A stretch of 64,000 nt of DNA from Odobenus rosmarus divergens (lineage: Eukaryota; Chordata; Mammalia; Carnivora; Odobenidae), in assembly GCF_000321225.1 (NCBI RefSeq), contig NW_004450482.1, positions 477,985 through 541,984 of the forward strand, read 5' to 3'. The position numbers and the translations under genes are program-made. Below the pieces are notes generated by a model, which saw only the letters and a program-made list of their open reading frames with translations, did not search any database and was not told the origin of the DNA. Below, piece after piece: positions 31,946-44,103 of the stretch; positions within the stretch are counted from its first letter, which is position 1, and each line of letters begins with the position of its first letter.

Positions 31946-33360
31946 AAATGGACTAAATGCTCCAATCAAAAGACATAGGGTGGAAGAATGGTTAAAAAAC
32001 AAGACCCATCTATATGCTTCCTACAAGAGATACATTTTAGACCTAAAGACACCTGCAGATTGAAAGGAAGGAGGTGGAGAAACATCTGCCACGCAAATGG
32101 ATGTCAAAAGAAAGCCAGAGTAGCAATATGTATATTGGACAAAATAGATTTTAAAACAAAGACAGTAACAATAGACAAATAAGGACATTATATAATAATA
32201 AAGGGAACAATCCAGCAAGAAAATATAACAATTATAAATATTTGTGCACTCAACATGGGAACAACTAAATACACAAAACAGTTCATAGCAAACATAAAGG
32301 AACTAATTGATAATAGTAGGGGACATTAACATCCCACTTACATCAATGGACAGATCATCTAAACAGAACATCAACAAGGAAACAATGGCTTTGAATGACA
32401 CACTGGACCAGATGGACTTAACAGATATATTCAGAACATTCCAACCTAAAACAGCAGAAGACACATTCTTTTCAAGGGCACATGGAACAGTCTCCAGAAT
32501 ATATCACATATTAGCCCACAAAACAAACCTTAATAAATCAAGAAGATCAAAGTCATAGCATGCATATTCTCTGAACACAGCCCTATGAAAATAGAAATAA
32601 ACCAGAAGAAAAAATCTGGAATACACAGAAGTTAAAGAACATGCTATTAAACAATGAATGGGTAAACCAGGAAATCAAAGAAGAAATAAAAAAATACATG
32701 GAAACGGGGCACCTGGGTGGCTCAGTCGGTTAAGCATCTGCCTTTGGCTCAGGTAATGATCCCAGAGTCCTGGGATCAAGCCCCACATTGAGCTTTCTGC
32801 TCAGTGGGAAGCCTACTTCCCCCCTCCCTCTGCCTGCCCCTCTGCCTGCTTGTGCTCTCTCTGTCAAATAAATAAATAAAATCTTTAAAAAAAATACATG
32901 GAAACAAATGAAAATGAAAACACAGTGGTCCAAAACAGCAAAAGTGATTCCAAGAAGGAAGTTTATTGCATTACAGGCCTACCTCAAGAAGCAAGAAAAA
33001 TCTCAAATAAACCACCTAACCTTGCACCTAAAGGAGCTAGAAAAAGAACACCAACAAAACAAAACAAAACAAAACCCAAACAAACCCTGAAACCAGAAGA
33101 AGGAAAGAAATGATAAAGATTGAGCAGAAATAAATGATACAGAAGCTAAAAAAAAAAAAACAAAAAACCTAAAAAAAACCAAAAGTGAAAGAACAGCTCC
33201 ATGAAACCAGGAGCTGGTTCTCTGAAAAAAAAAAATCAATGAAATCAATAAATCTTTAACCAGACTTATCCAGAAAAAAAGAGAAAGGACTCAAGAGAAT
33301 ATTATGAAAAATTAGATGCCAACAAATTGGACAACCTAAAAGAAATGGATAAGTTCCTGA
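31946..33360 (+). pseudogene. L1 ORF2p remnant, endonuclease part
   Basis: Two open pieces carry the apurinic-like endonuclease that nicks target DNA. At 31988-32182 the QEIHF segment replaces the usual QETHF. At 32307-32558 the GDIN motif replaces GDFN, and SRIYHI replaces the SRIDHI motif, losing a catalytic aspartate. Stops separate the pieces. A SINE (32706-32887) interrupts the region before it ends at 33360. Confidence 0.85.
32706..32887 (+). mobile_element. Can-SINE (SINEC), plus, inserted in L1
   Basis: Head 'ggggcacctgggtggctcag'. The duplication 'aaaaaatacatggaaac' flanks it at about 32689-32705 and 32889-32905, interrupting the L1 ORF2 endonuclease remnant. Confidence 0.95.
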
Positions 33361-33511
33361 CTGACTCTTGCTTTTGGCTCAGGTCATGATCTCAGGGTCG
33401 TGAGATCGAGCCCCGTGTCAGGCTCTGTGCTGGGTGTGGAGCCTGCTTAGGATTCTCTCTCTCCATCTCCCTCCTCTTTCTCTCTCTCTCTCCAAAAAAA
33501 AAAAAAAAAAA
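33361..33511 (+). mobile_element. 5'-truncated Can-SINE at an L1 deletion junction, plus
   Basis: It begins inside the head at 'ctcttgcttttggctcagg' and ends in an 18-base A run. The tRNA-like first 30 or so bases are absent. No target duplication is visible: the left flank is L1 ORF2 before the reverse transcriptase and the right flank is L1 ORF2 after it. Confidence 0.88.
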
Positions 33512-34440
33512 GTCCTAGAAGAGAACACAGGCACTAACTTCTTTGACATTAGCTATAGCAACTTTTATCTAGATATATGTCCTGAGGCAAGGGAAACAAA
33601 AGCAAAAATAAACTATTGAGACTTCATCAAAATAAAACTCTTCTGCACAAAGAAACAATTAACGAAATTAAAAGGCAACCTACAGAATGGGGAAAGATAT
33701 TTGCTAATGACATATCTAATAAAAGGCTAGTATCAAAACCATATAAAGAACTGATACAACTCAGCACCCAAAAAACAAATAACCCAATTAAAAAGTGGGC
33801 AAAGACATGAACAGACATTGTTCCAAAGAAGACATCCAGATGGCCAATAAACCCATGAAAGGATGTTCATTATCACTTATCATTAGGGAAATGCAAATCA
33901 AAACTACAATGATACATCAGCTTACACCTGTCAGAAAAGCTAAGAGGCTAAAATCAACAACACCGGAAACAACAGGTATTGTCAGGGATGTGAAGAAAAA
34001 TGAATACTTGTGCACTGTTAGTGGGAAAACAAACTGGTTCAGCCACTGTGAAAAACAGTATGGAGATTCCTCAAAAAGTTAAAAAGAGAACTGTGTTATG
34101 ATCCAGCAATTGCACTAGGGGGTATTTACCCAAAGAATACAAAAACACTAAATCAAAGGGATACATGTATCTCTATGTTTATAGCAGCATTATTTACCAT
34201 AACCAAGATATGGAAGCAACCCATGTGTTCATTAATTGATGAATGGATAAAAAAGAAGTGGCATATACATACAATAGAATATTATACAGTCATAAAAAGG
34301 ATGAAATCTTGCCATTTGCATTGACATGGATGGAGTTAGAGAGCACCATGCTAAGCAAAATTAGAGAAAGACAAATACCATATGATTTCATTCATATGTG
34401 GAATTTAAGAAACAAAACAAATAAACAAAGGAAAAATATA
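33512..34440 (+). pseudogene. L1 ORF2 C-terminal region remnant
   Basis: The frame at 33616-33810 reads [19 protein letters not shown], typical of the segment after the reverse transcriptase; 33795-34082 continues with [14 protein letters not shown]. Frameshifts separate these pieces. The usual L1 nucleotide run follows to the 3' UTR: 'agcagcattatttaccataac', 'gaatggataaaaaagaagtgg' and 'tatgatttcattcatatgtgg'. The left edge abuts the SINE at 33361-33511. Confidence 0.85.
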
Positions 34441-34678
34441 GAGAGACAAACCAAGAAATAGACTCTTAAATATAGAGAACAAACTGATTTACCAGAAGGG
34501 AGGTGAGTGGCTGGGATGGGTGAAATAGGTGATGGAGACTGAGGAGTGTATTTGTCATGATGAACACAGGGTGTCGTATGGACATGTTGAATTACTATAT
34601 TGTACACCTGAAACTAATATAACACTGTATGTTAACAAACTGGAATTTAAAAACTTAAAAAAAATAGTAAATCAGAAC

Positions 34679-35490
34679 ATGAGCAATTTAAGTTCATGGA
34701 AGGTCTGGCTTTGGTTTGGCTCCTGGGAGGTTTACATGGGTGGACTTTTGTCCATGCTGGGTATAATGATGGGAGCTACATTTCTTGAGGTCTTGCCATG
34801 GGCTATCTCCATACAGACCCCATTGTGGGATTCTTGCAAGTCCTTCCAGGGTGGGGCTATTAGGAGGCAGTTCTTGTAGAGAACATATCTGATCAATGCA
34901 TCTAAAAGAGGCCCAAGGCTTTCCAGGAATGAACTACCTCTAGATTCCCTGCTCCTGGCCCCTTGGTTACTAGATCACAGAAGCAGTGCCATGGTTCATT
35001 AGTTAACAACCTACAAAAAATTAATATAAAAACGAGACATTTCAACCACAGCTGGAGAGTTGTTTACCATATGATAAATAAGACTTTTGATATAATAGAG
35101 AAATACTGCTTAGGAAACAAATAATACTTGAAGCATAGAGACTTCCTGTCCTAAGAAACAAACGTTTAGAAGGTTTTAGTACTCCTAAACTAGAATACAG
35201 GTTATTAACATGCATATTTTTATAGTGTAGTTAGGCTTGTATACAGATACATTGGAAAATAACTAACAGCGCATGCTAATATGTTTTTCCTCTTATCATT
35301 GAGAGTACAGTTTAGAATGACAACTTGCTTTTCTTTTTTTCTTTTTGAGACTAGTAAGAGAGACCAGTTAAATATCCCCAAGCCTCTGTGCTGAGTAATA
35401 GAAATTAGACACATTCGGCTCCACTGGTCTGTCCTCCTGCTCTCTCATCTAGAATTTGACTTTGTGTTTGTTTGAAATACTTACTATATA
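34679..35490. other. No recognised feature
   Basis: Unassigned DNA after the L1. The open frame 34529-34879 (+) starts in the L1 tail and has no domain. Confidence 0.5.
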
Positions 35491-35494
35491 TTCA

Positions 35495-35640
35495 TGAATT
35501 TGCATGCATAACCTCATTAAATACAAATAACAATACTGGTGTTGGAATTTTTGTTTTCCATTCTAAAAACAGGAAAATTGAGGCTTAACGAGTTTGAGTT
35601 CAAATTTCAAGAATTGGGTTCAGGGGACAATAGCACTTAC
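35495..35640 (-). repeat. MIR SINE fragment
   Basis: 'cataacctcattaaatac', 'ttttccattctaaaaacagg' and 'aaaattgaggcttaacgag' follow the reversed MIR 3' half. Confidence 0.55.
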
Positions 35641-35699
35641 ATTTTCAGCTTAAGGAAAACTACATATAGGGAAAAAGCTGAATCTTGTCATTAAAATGA

Positions 35700-36945
35700 G
35701 CATCTTTAAAATGTGAATAAATTGACAAAAAACTCCTGGAACTAATAAGTGATTACAGCAAGTGATTATATCAAGGTTGCAGGATACAAGGTTAATGAAA
35801 AAGGTCAGCCCTTTCCCTATACACCAGCAATGAACAAGTGGAATTTGAAATTAAGTGCACAATACTATTTACATTAGCACCCCAAAACAATGAAATACTT
35901 AGCTATAACTCTAACAAAATATGTACAAGATCTGTATAAGGAAAACTACAAAACTGTGATGAACAAAATAAACAGATATTCCTTGTTCATGGATAAAAAG
36001 ACTCAATAGTTTCATGATGTCAGTTCTTCCCAACTTCATTTATAGATTTAATGCAATCCCAGTCAAAATCCCAGAAAGTTATTGTGTAGCTATTGACAAA
36101 ATGATTCTGAAGTTTACATGGAAAGGCAAAAATACCCAAAATAGCCAATATAATATTGAAGGAGAACAAAGTTAGAGCACTGATGCTATCTGATTTCAAG
36201 ACTTTACTATAAGGCTACAGTAATCAAGACTGTGTGGAACTGTTAAAAAAAATAGTCAAATAAATCAATGTAGCTACTCTCCATTGATCTCAGAAATAGA
36301 TCCCAGAAACAGACATGTGTATTCAACTGATATTTGACAAAAGCAATGGAACAAGATAATTTTCAACAAATGTGCTGGGACAGCTGGATATCTACAGGCA
36401 TAAAATGAGTCTAACACAGATTTTACACCCCTCACAAAAATTAATTCAAAATAGATCATAGATCATAGACTTAAATGTAAAATGCAAAACTATAAAACTC
36501 TTAGAAGTTAACATAGAAAATCTTTGAGTATGGTGATGCCTTTTTAGATACAGTACCAAAGGCATGATACATAGATAATTGATAAGCTGGACTTCATTAA
36601 AATTTAAAACTTCTGCTCTATGAAAGACAATGTCAAGAGAATGAGATGAGCAACAGACTGGAAGAAAATATTTGCAGAAAAACACATCTGATAAAGGACT
36701 GTTATCCAAAATATACAAAAAACTCTTAAAACTCAATAGTAAGAAAACAACTTGATTGAAAAATGGACCAAAGACCTGACCAGACAATTCACCATATAAG
36801 ATATACAGAGAAAGGATGTTCCATATCATATGTCATCAGGGAAATGCAAATTAAACAACTATGAGATACCACTATGCATCTATTAGAATGGCCAAAATCT
36901 GGAACACTGAAAACACCAAATGCTGACAAGGATGTGGATCAGTCT
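35700..36945 (+). mobile_element. L1 LINE ORF2 fragment (old), plus
   Basis: Collinear L1 ORF2 landmarks: 'aaggttgcaggatacaaggt', 'ccctatacaccagcaatgaa', 'tttaatgcaatcccagtcaa', 'aaggctacagtaatcaagac', 'aacagactggaagaaaatat' and 'gaaatgcaaattaaacaac'. It covers the region after the reverse-transcriptase core to the start of the C-terminal part and stops near 'gctgacaaggatgtgg'. Both L1 ends are missing. Many stops. Confidence 0.9.
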
Positions 36946-39545
36946 TCTATCTAATGTTCACTCTATGTCAGATTTACTCGATGCCAATATTCCTTTAAAG
37001 AGAAGCAGCCAGTATTTTTGGATCACTCCTTGCGGGGAAAGGTTGCGAAACTCAAAAGAGGAAGAGGGCTCAGCAAGGCTGTTTAGCAGGTGATTTGGGA
37101 CCCTGCACACTCCCAGTGGCCTCTGAGCTCCCTGGCTTCCCTTTGTTTCCCTAGCTCATTATTAGGCACTCTTCCTGACTTTGATGTTCTTGCAAACATG
37201 CTGCAGCTCCCTAGGCAACCATGACAAGGCCTGACACTGTTCAACGCTCAACACGTTAGGAATGTGAGATGTGCCTACCCTGTGCTGCACTCCAGAAAGC
37301 ACTATGAGGAGGGGTTGCACATGGCCTGAGGGCAGAGGCACAGATTTGCCTCTGCCTGTCTTCTTTGGTCTTCAACCCACTCTTGCCTTAGCCTTAAAAA
37401 GGTGAGCCCTTCTCATGTACTTCTGCACTGTTTCCTAAGGGCTAGGGTTAAAAGGAGGCAAGGGGTTCTCCCAGCTGCACCTCACTGTTGCCATTTAAAC
37501 TTTCCTATGCTTCTCTGAAGCTCAACATTCTGCAAACTTTAACCCCATCAAGATCCTAAGTCTAATCTTGATAGATAGTTCCAAACTTCTCCCACACATT
37601 GCAAGGACCTTAGAACCCTTCCTTATGATTAACCGGCAAAGGTTCAGTTTGCCTCTCTTTACCTCATGCTGTATTATTAAAGATATTTGCAAAACCTGTG
37701 TGGGAGAATTGGCATCCACTCCTTGGGCATGAATCACAAGCCAAGACCAGGGTATTCTGAGTCACTTGGATCAGGAGTGTGGACCTGCAATGACTGGTGT
37801 GTGACAGATGAATGTGGGCAGTGACTTTCTGTGAGGACATGTGGTTTGTGTTTTTTCTAGTCATAGGGATGGGTTCTACTGGGCCATGTCCTCCCTCTCC
37901 TGGTCCCTCTTCTGGGAGCTGATGAATATCTGCATATCGTTACCTAGGATTAGTGGCTCAAATTAAAATAATTTATACATATATTCTTCTTTTATGAGCT
38001 GAGTTTGCAGGATATAGAAAAGATGAAAGTGTATCTTCAGTCGCATTTACACACAACTTAATGAACTGAGGGAATTGGCTAGGATAAACCTGTACTGTAT
38101 CAAGATTATCCAAAGATCTCTGCTTTACTGATGCTCTAATGTGGTATTGGCTCATTTGCGGTGTTTTACAAATAAGACTGGCACAGGCTAGCTATTCTGT
38201 AGATGGTAAAAACTAAGGGAGGTGGATTTTGGGCCAAACATGGGTGCAGACCTCTGCATGCTTGGGTTGGAAACATATTAGTCTATGGAGCTGGTGATAA
38301 TTAGATGCACAAAGATGAAGTTTACCAAGATTTGAAAGGAGAGCAGGGAGACTCTGCAGAAACCTTTAGAGACAGTGAAAACTAGAGAGCCTTCCAACTC
38401 AGTTCTGCCACCTGGGAGCATAGGGGTTCTTCTGCAGAGAAAGACAGAGCCCAAGGGGGTGGGCATTCAAAAGTCACACCAGCAACCGTTGCTCTGGAGC
38501 AGTCCCAGACGCAGAAGCTACTTTATTACTGAGGATCACCTATTCTGACATTCATCTCCATCAATATGTTTTCAAGAAGAATCCACTGCATATTTCACAA
38601 ACCAGCTCTTGGGAATCAGTTGTTAGGTACCAACGCTCAGTGAATTTGGAGCTGGGTTCATGCTGTGACTATACATTCCCTGTTTCTGCAGGTATAATCT
38701 CCCAAGCTATAAACCTGCCATTATATTTGACCAGCTCATTTCCATGTAGGGATGTTTGAACACCTGCTATGGCTGTTAGTAACAGCAGTGGATGACAAGT
38801 ACAGCTCTAGTCACCACCGTTGTATACATGTGATATTTTGGGAAACGCATCTTAGCTTCTTTTTTTCATCCACCAGGGTGTCATGGTTCTGAGATGCTAT
38901 TTTATAGCTAAATAATACCCACTGCCTTGTGGCCCCTAGGGCCCCCCTCCCTGGCCTCACAACCTTACCCCAGAACCACCTAGAATGGCCTTCCTGGCTC
39001 TACCTCAGTTTCTGGAGCTGCAAGTCTCCACCTGGGCCAGCAGGAGCTTCTAGGATCCTGCTGCAGGCTGTGGCCACACTGGTTGTTAAAAATTTTGCTT
39101 TCACCCCTGCATGCCTCACGTGGTAATGGTGTATATGGAAGTGTTTTGTAAACAATAAAGTATCAGAGATCACACTGTCAGTACAGTTTGACACTCTGTG
39201 TGTCATGCATTGAGGGACACAAAGGAGACCAAAGGATTTTGATTTCAAGAGAGACACACATAAGAGAAAGCAGGCTCAATGGGGCAGTCCTTGTCGGCCA
39301 GACCCTGGCCAGGTCACCTGTAGGCACAGCCTCCCAGAGGCAGAGCTATCTTGCCTCTCCCTGAGGTGGGGTCTGTGGGAAGGGGGGTGAGCAGCACTCC
39401 AACCTCAGGGGCAGGGTATGAGAGGAGGACATGAACAAGGGCCACAACCTCTGGGTGCTCTAGTGACCTGCACTTTGGAAGTCATCATTTTTCTGGTCCT
39501 CGTCCGTACTCACAGGGTGGTAGCCCCACTTCTTCTTCACGACAA
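36946..39545. other. No gene recognised
   Basis: About 2.6 kb of unassigned DNA with balanced composition from 37.0 to 37.5 kb. A weak MIR-like end ('gtgttttgtaaacaataaag') lies near 39140-39160. The open frames 37522-37737 (-), 37664-37864 (-), 38278-38466 (-) and 38929-39126 (+) are short and domain-free. Confidence 0.45.
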
Positions 39546-39547
39546 GA

Positions 39548-40057
39548 AGGAAAAAAAAACTTCTCTCTACCCTTTAGGTTCAATAGTTGGGGCCCCACAA
39601 ATTGAACTGAAATAGGACAGATTAACAGGAGGAAAAGGTTTATTTCATATGCATGTGGTAGGCCTCACAGACACAACATGAAAACCCCTAAGAGACAGGC
39701 AGACCTGGATGTTTATATACCATTTTAACAAAGGGCAATAAATTTGTGGAGAAGTGATAGATCAAAGGAAAAGGGTTTTGAGTTTCTAGCAATGATAAAT
39801 TGTGAGAAAGTAAATATATAAGAAAACCAAGGGAAGATAAGGGTTATTTAGTAATGTTTGTACAGTCCAATCTCAGTCCAGACTCCCCTGGAAGAGGGGA
39901 TTTATGGCAGTCCTCATTTTTCAGAAGTTCATGCTCTTAGATAAGGGATGCTCCTGAGAAGGCTTCTTTCTGTACTTACGGAATCTCAGTGGCCTTCAGC
40001 TCAAAATAATCTATAGCCAAAGTGGCATATTTGGGGTGGCACATTCTGGTCTTCACA
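39548..40057 (-). mobile_element. Well-preserved ERVL-like LTR, minus
   Basis: Sense (minus) reading starts 'tgtgaagaccagaatgtgcc' at 40057, has a TATA-like 'ggtatataaac' at about 39712-39722, a poly(A) signal AATAAA at plus-strand 39639-39644, and ends in 'acctaaagggtagagagaag' near 39548. TATA and poly(A) signal are about 70 bases apart, as in a working LTR. The left limit is uncertain by some tens of bases. No internal region adjoins it. Confidence 0.7.
39639..39644 (-). promoter_or_regulatory. LTR poly(A) signal AATAAA
   Basis: On the minus strand AATAAA within the LTR at 39548-40057, followed by a C/T-rich stretch. It could end transcripts that read leftwards through the region. Confidence 0.5.
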
Positions 40058-40254
40058 GAGCAGTGATGAATGCTCACATCCCAGGGCTGCCATGCCCTGC
40101 ATTTCTGTCTCCTCCTCATCACTACCCAGTTTCTGTCTGTCTGACTTGGTTGAATATGGCAGCCCAGCCCAAATGTGTCCTCTCAACTCTATTAACCCCT
40201 CTATCAACTCTGAGGCCAAGCTCTGAGGGTGGTCATGCAACTCATATCCTGCTT
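40058..40254. other. No recognised feature
   Basis: Short unassigned stretch between an LTR and a MIR. Confidence 0.4.
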
Positions 40255-40400
40255 GTTTTAGAGAACAGAGCAGGATTTAGCAGAGGACTCAGGAATCAGT
40301 CACCATTGGGTTTGAATGGCCGGGACTGATGCTAACAGGTGGGTGACATTGAGCAGGTCACCTTCCAAAATAGTTTCCATTTCTCCCCCTTGACAGTATG
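40255..40400 (+). repeat. MIR SINE fragment
   Basis: 'actcaggaatcagtcaccat', 'tgggtttgaatggccggga' and 'gtgacattgagcaggtcacc' match the MIR head and core. Confidence 0.55.
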
Positions 40401-42900
40401 ACAGAGGTTTTATGTCTATTCACGTTAACACAGAGAAAAAGTCAGCTACTATTATTCTAACTGTTGAAGTAAGGACTAATGAACACAAACTCTGTGGTTT
40501 CCTCTTGCCCCTGAGGAACCTGGCTGGCATTCTCCCTGCCAGTCTCTCAATTTACTTATGTGCCGCTCTAACCTTGGCCTTCTCCTTTTGGCTACAGTCC
40601 AAGCTCTAACTATTTGCCCTGAGATTCTGAAATCTTTGCTGGACTTGTTCCTTCATTGGTTTTCATTTCTTCCCTCTAGATTTTAAGTTCCTTCAGCAAC
40701 CATAGGGGCCCAAGGGGACCCTGTACCATATGTATATATACTTTTTTTCTATTTCAGGTGGATGTCATTGCATGGGGAGTGGTAATTGTTTTCACCTACA
40801 TAGTCATCCTGGCCTGGGGGTGGGGATGGCTTTCCCTTTGGTTCTCTTCCCAGGCCATGGTAATTGCCCCAAGGGATAGGCAAAGAGTCCAATTTGGGCA
40901 AAACCTCTTCCCCAGTATTAGTCATACAAGGTCTGGGTGAGAGAAGCTCTGTCCCCTTTCTGGCCTCTGAATTGTAGAGGTGAAATAGTCTCCAGTGGCT
41001 CTGTGCCTTCCTATCCCATACATAGCTGCCATGACAGGTGATGGGATAGAGCAAGGAGGAAGCAGGAGGATAGATGCACTCATGGCTGTGGATCCCATAG
41101 CCCTGGACACCTGCTGTGGGATCCCGTGGTTGCCACCCCCAGCCTCCATCTTCCTGGCCTCTGCCTGGCAGCCAACAGTGTCACCACCCTGCAGACTGCA
41201 TGCCGCAGGCTCCTGCTGGCTGGCTGGTGCGGGCTTCCCCTAGCAGGGAGCCCCACAAGAGCCTGGAACACTGAAGAATATAGTGTTGAGGAAATTTAAT
41301 GCCTGTTCCTTCCTTGCTTTGTTTAAAAACATCTCCCTACAATTAATATGATTTACTTAAGACAGATTTTCAGAAATGTAATCATTAGATTCAAGTCTGT
41401 TTGCCATGACTTGTGCAACTGTTTCTCCCAAGAACTATTCCTGGTTACACATTCAACAATTGAGGAATGTGGCCATTTTACTACATAGTAGTAGTAGGGG
41501 GTGCTTTTTGCCATCCATAATAAAACATTACAGATCAGGAATTCTGTTCAAACTTTTAAATTGACAATACTTTATATGCAAGGCATTATTGAACTTTCCA
41601 GTCGGTTGAACCTAGAATTATTTATTTTTTCTTTCTTCTATTTTTTCTATCTTTTACTCCACAAATATTGAGGTGCACATACTGGGCTACATCCAGGGAA
41701 GAAAGTTGCTCAGACTTTCAGGATTAATTAAAGGGAATTAGAATATGTTCTAAAGAGATGAAGTCTTTTATTTAATAGATGATTAACATGATATAAAATA
41801 TTCCAGGAATATCTGTCTCCTGAAACATGCAGAAATGTGATTCTTTTCCTTTCTTCGTGACTTTCATTTTTAGATACTTACTGTGCTCCCAATATGCTCT
41901 GTAGAGGGAAACCTCCTTCTCTTCCCATTTGCTTGGCGAAGAGGCTGAAGACCAGTTAATTCCTGGTGCAATGTTAGTTTATGTTACTGCACTTTACATC
42001 TTTAAATCACAAAATCAATGACCACATGGTTTGAAAAAGAGTAGAGGAAGTTATAAAACAAAAAAACCCAGACAAACAAAAAGCAATAATCTTTTTTTGT
42101 TTGTTTGTTTTGCAAGATTAAGGTACAGTGACTAAGTGGATACCGATTTTTACTTTTAAAGTATTCAGAGAAAAGGAGTCTGGTAAGAGATGCTATTTTC
42201 AAGGTGGATTCTCAGAAGGCCCTGGGGGACACAGACATACCCATGTGTACCAAGACTTTGGGGGCTCCCATCAGGTCATCCATCACACTTGTGAACTAAA
42301 ATACATTTCCAGTTGCCTCTGTAATATTTTGCCTTATTACAATCTAGTGGTCATTTTCTAGAGTGTCTAAATAGCCCTTCATAATTTCTTCTGAGTGTGC
42401 CTAGATAAATGTAGCCTGTTTTGGCTTCATAAAATGTTGCTTCTCTCTATTTCTCAGCTACTCAAAATTTGAGGTCAGCAAACTGACCTTGCCTGTCCAG
42501 ATGGCAAATAAAGATGATGAAGATCCTGTTTTATGTCTTCTTTCTCAAGTAAAGCCATGCACTAGGCATTTTTATGATTGCCCCCAAATGGGTTACATGA
42601 TTGAAATCCATTTAGTTTGAGGATAGCAGGTGCTTTTGGTTTTCCTTCGCTGCCTCTATATTCTTTTTTTAAACCCTTTTTAATATATTCTTCTGCCTTT
42701 CAAATGCAGATTTCTTTATGGTTCTGGTCTCAACCCTTCTCTCTCTTCCCTCCTTGTTCTCTTCCTGGGGAACCTTTCTGGGGAAGCTAATCCTAAGACT
42801 CCAGAATATTCTTCAACAGAAGACTCCCTGAACTGCTTTCTCCTTTGTGAGCACTACCCTGGGTGGACTTTATCCCCTGCCCCTTCAACGTTGAGAGTCA
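40401..42900. other. Mostly unassigned; weak L2-like pieces
   Basis: 'ctctagattttaagttccttc' near 40675-40697 and 'tccacaaatattgaggtgca' near 41658-41677 suggest small L2 remnants. The segment 40.74-41.28 kb has several overlapping open frames on both strands (for example 40749-41054 -, 40995-41243 +) but no domain or exon structure. An AT-rich interval follows. Confidence 0.4.
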
Positions 42901-42904
42901 GTAG

Positions 42905-43105
42905 GTCTGAGCCAGGTGCATAGGCTTGAATATTGGCTCAGTTGCTTATTGGCAATGCTGTCTCAGGCAGGGTGTCCGCATATGTAAAGTGGGAATAATA
43001 GAATAATCTGCTTGCAGGGATGTTTGAAGATCATATACAAAGTCTCAGAAGAGTACCTGAGAGATACTTCATGTCAAATAAGGGTTAGTTATAATTATCA
43101 GTGAT
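42905..43105 (+). repeat. MIR SINE fragment
   Basis: 'ggcttgaatattggctcagt', 'tatgtaaagtgggaataata', 'gcagggatgtttgaagatca' and 'agagtacctgagagatact' are collinear with MIR. Confidence 0.65.
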
Positions 43106-43861
43106 ATGATCTCTGTCAGACCTACTTCTTCACTTGGACTTCATGCTAAAACTTCTGGCAAAATATCCAAAAGCAAATTCCTAGTTTTCTAAAGTGAATT
43201 AGTGGAGAATGTGGACTTTGGAATTCAGGGGTACTTAGGTACAATATGGGTGCATAAAGCAGGAACACAGAATCAGTGCAAATATCAATCTAGGAATTAG
43301 AGGTGTCAAATGACATAACTCATTATCTCCAAAGATAGGAGCTCCCCAATCCTGAACATGTTCAAGATCTTGAGAGGTATTTGGAGTGAATTGTTACATT
43401 CAATTAGATGACCTCATTACAAACCGAGACTGATTCCAGCTGTAGCTGCAGTGATGCTCCTCCGGAGGCATAGGCTGAAGCCAAGCCATTGCCAGTGGCT
43501 ACACTCGCTTGTGAATAGTTTCAGCCCAAGAACACACAGAGAGGGCCTTACATAAATTCTTCATAGTCTCACTTTAGATTCCTTGCCACACATGGGTGCC
43601 CAAAGCAGAATTAAAAACAATCTGCTGCCAAGCTTAAGAAATCCTTCCTCTTTCTTCATTTGTTTGCCTCTTTTGGTTGATTCTTATTTACTTTCTCGAG
43701 GGTAGGTTTGAAGTAATTGAAATTCATGATTCATTCATTCTAAGGGCAGAGAAAGGAGTGCTGTGAATAATTTAAAGATGTAACATCGATTTGTATCTTT
43801 ATAGCATTTCTTTTCAATCCAACACTGATGTGGGGGGCCCTGAGGAAACTTTCTTGTAAAC
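43106..43861. other. No recognised feature
   Basis: Unassigned DNA with no notable open frame. Confidence 0.5.
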
Positions 43862-43871
43862 AACTAAAACA

Positions 43872-44093
43872 TGGGGCACCAGGGGGGCTAAGTTGGTGAA
43901 GCACCCAACTCTTGATTTCAGCTCAGGTGCTGATCTCAGGGTCATGAGATTGAGCCTCCAGTTGGGCTCTGCACTGGGCATGGAGATGTTTAAGATTCTC
44001 TTTCCCTCTGCTCCTCCCCCCCCACATCCAGCTCATGTGTGTGCATGCTCGCTCTCTCTCTCTTTCTAGAAAACACCCCCAAACAAACAAAAA
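43872..44093 (+). mobile_element. Can-SINE (SINEC), older subfamily, plus
   Basis: Mutated head 'ggggcaccaggggggctaag', then 'caactcttgatttcagctcag' and 'gatctcagggtcatgagatt' of the older 'actcttg' subfamily. The CT-rich part is expanded and ends in an A/C-rich tail. A 10-base duplication 'aactaaaaca' lies at 43862-43871 and 44094-44103. Confidence 0.88.
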
Positions 44094-44103
44094 AACTAAA
44101 ACA

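Larger units (their letters stand above)
28992..34665 (+). mobile_element. L1 LINE with both ends, internally deleted, three SINEs inside
   Basis: The element starts with the carnivore L1 5' UTR ('ctggaggagcttgggaagatgg') and ends with the L1 3' UTR and A tail. A perfect 13-base duplication 'agtaaatcagaac' at 28979-28991 and 34666-34678 shows that a full-length copy inserted here. Order: long C-rich 5' UTR (to about 30.6 kb), ORF1 remnant (30.64-31.19 kb), ORF2 endonuclease remnant (31.95-33.36 kb), then the C-terminal part of ORF2 and 3' UTR (33.51-34.67 kb). The reverse-transcriptase part is missing, with a SINE at the junction. Stops and frameshifts make it inactive. Confidence 0.93.
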
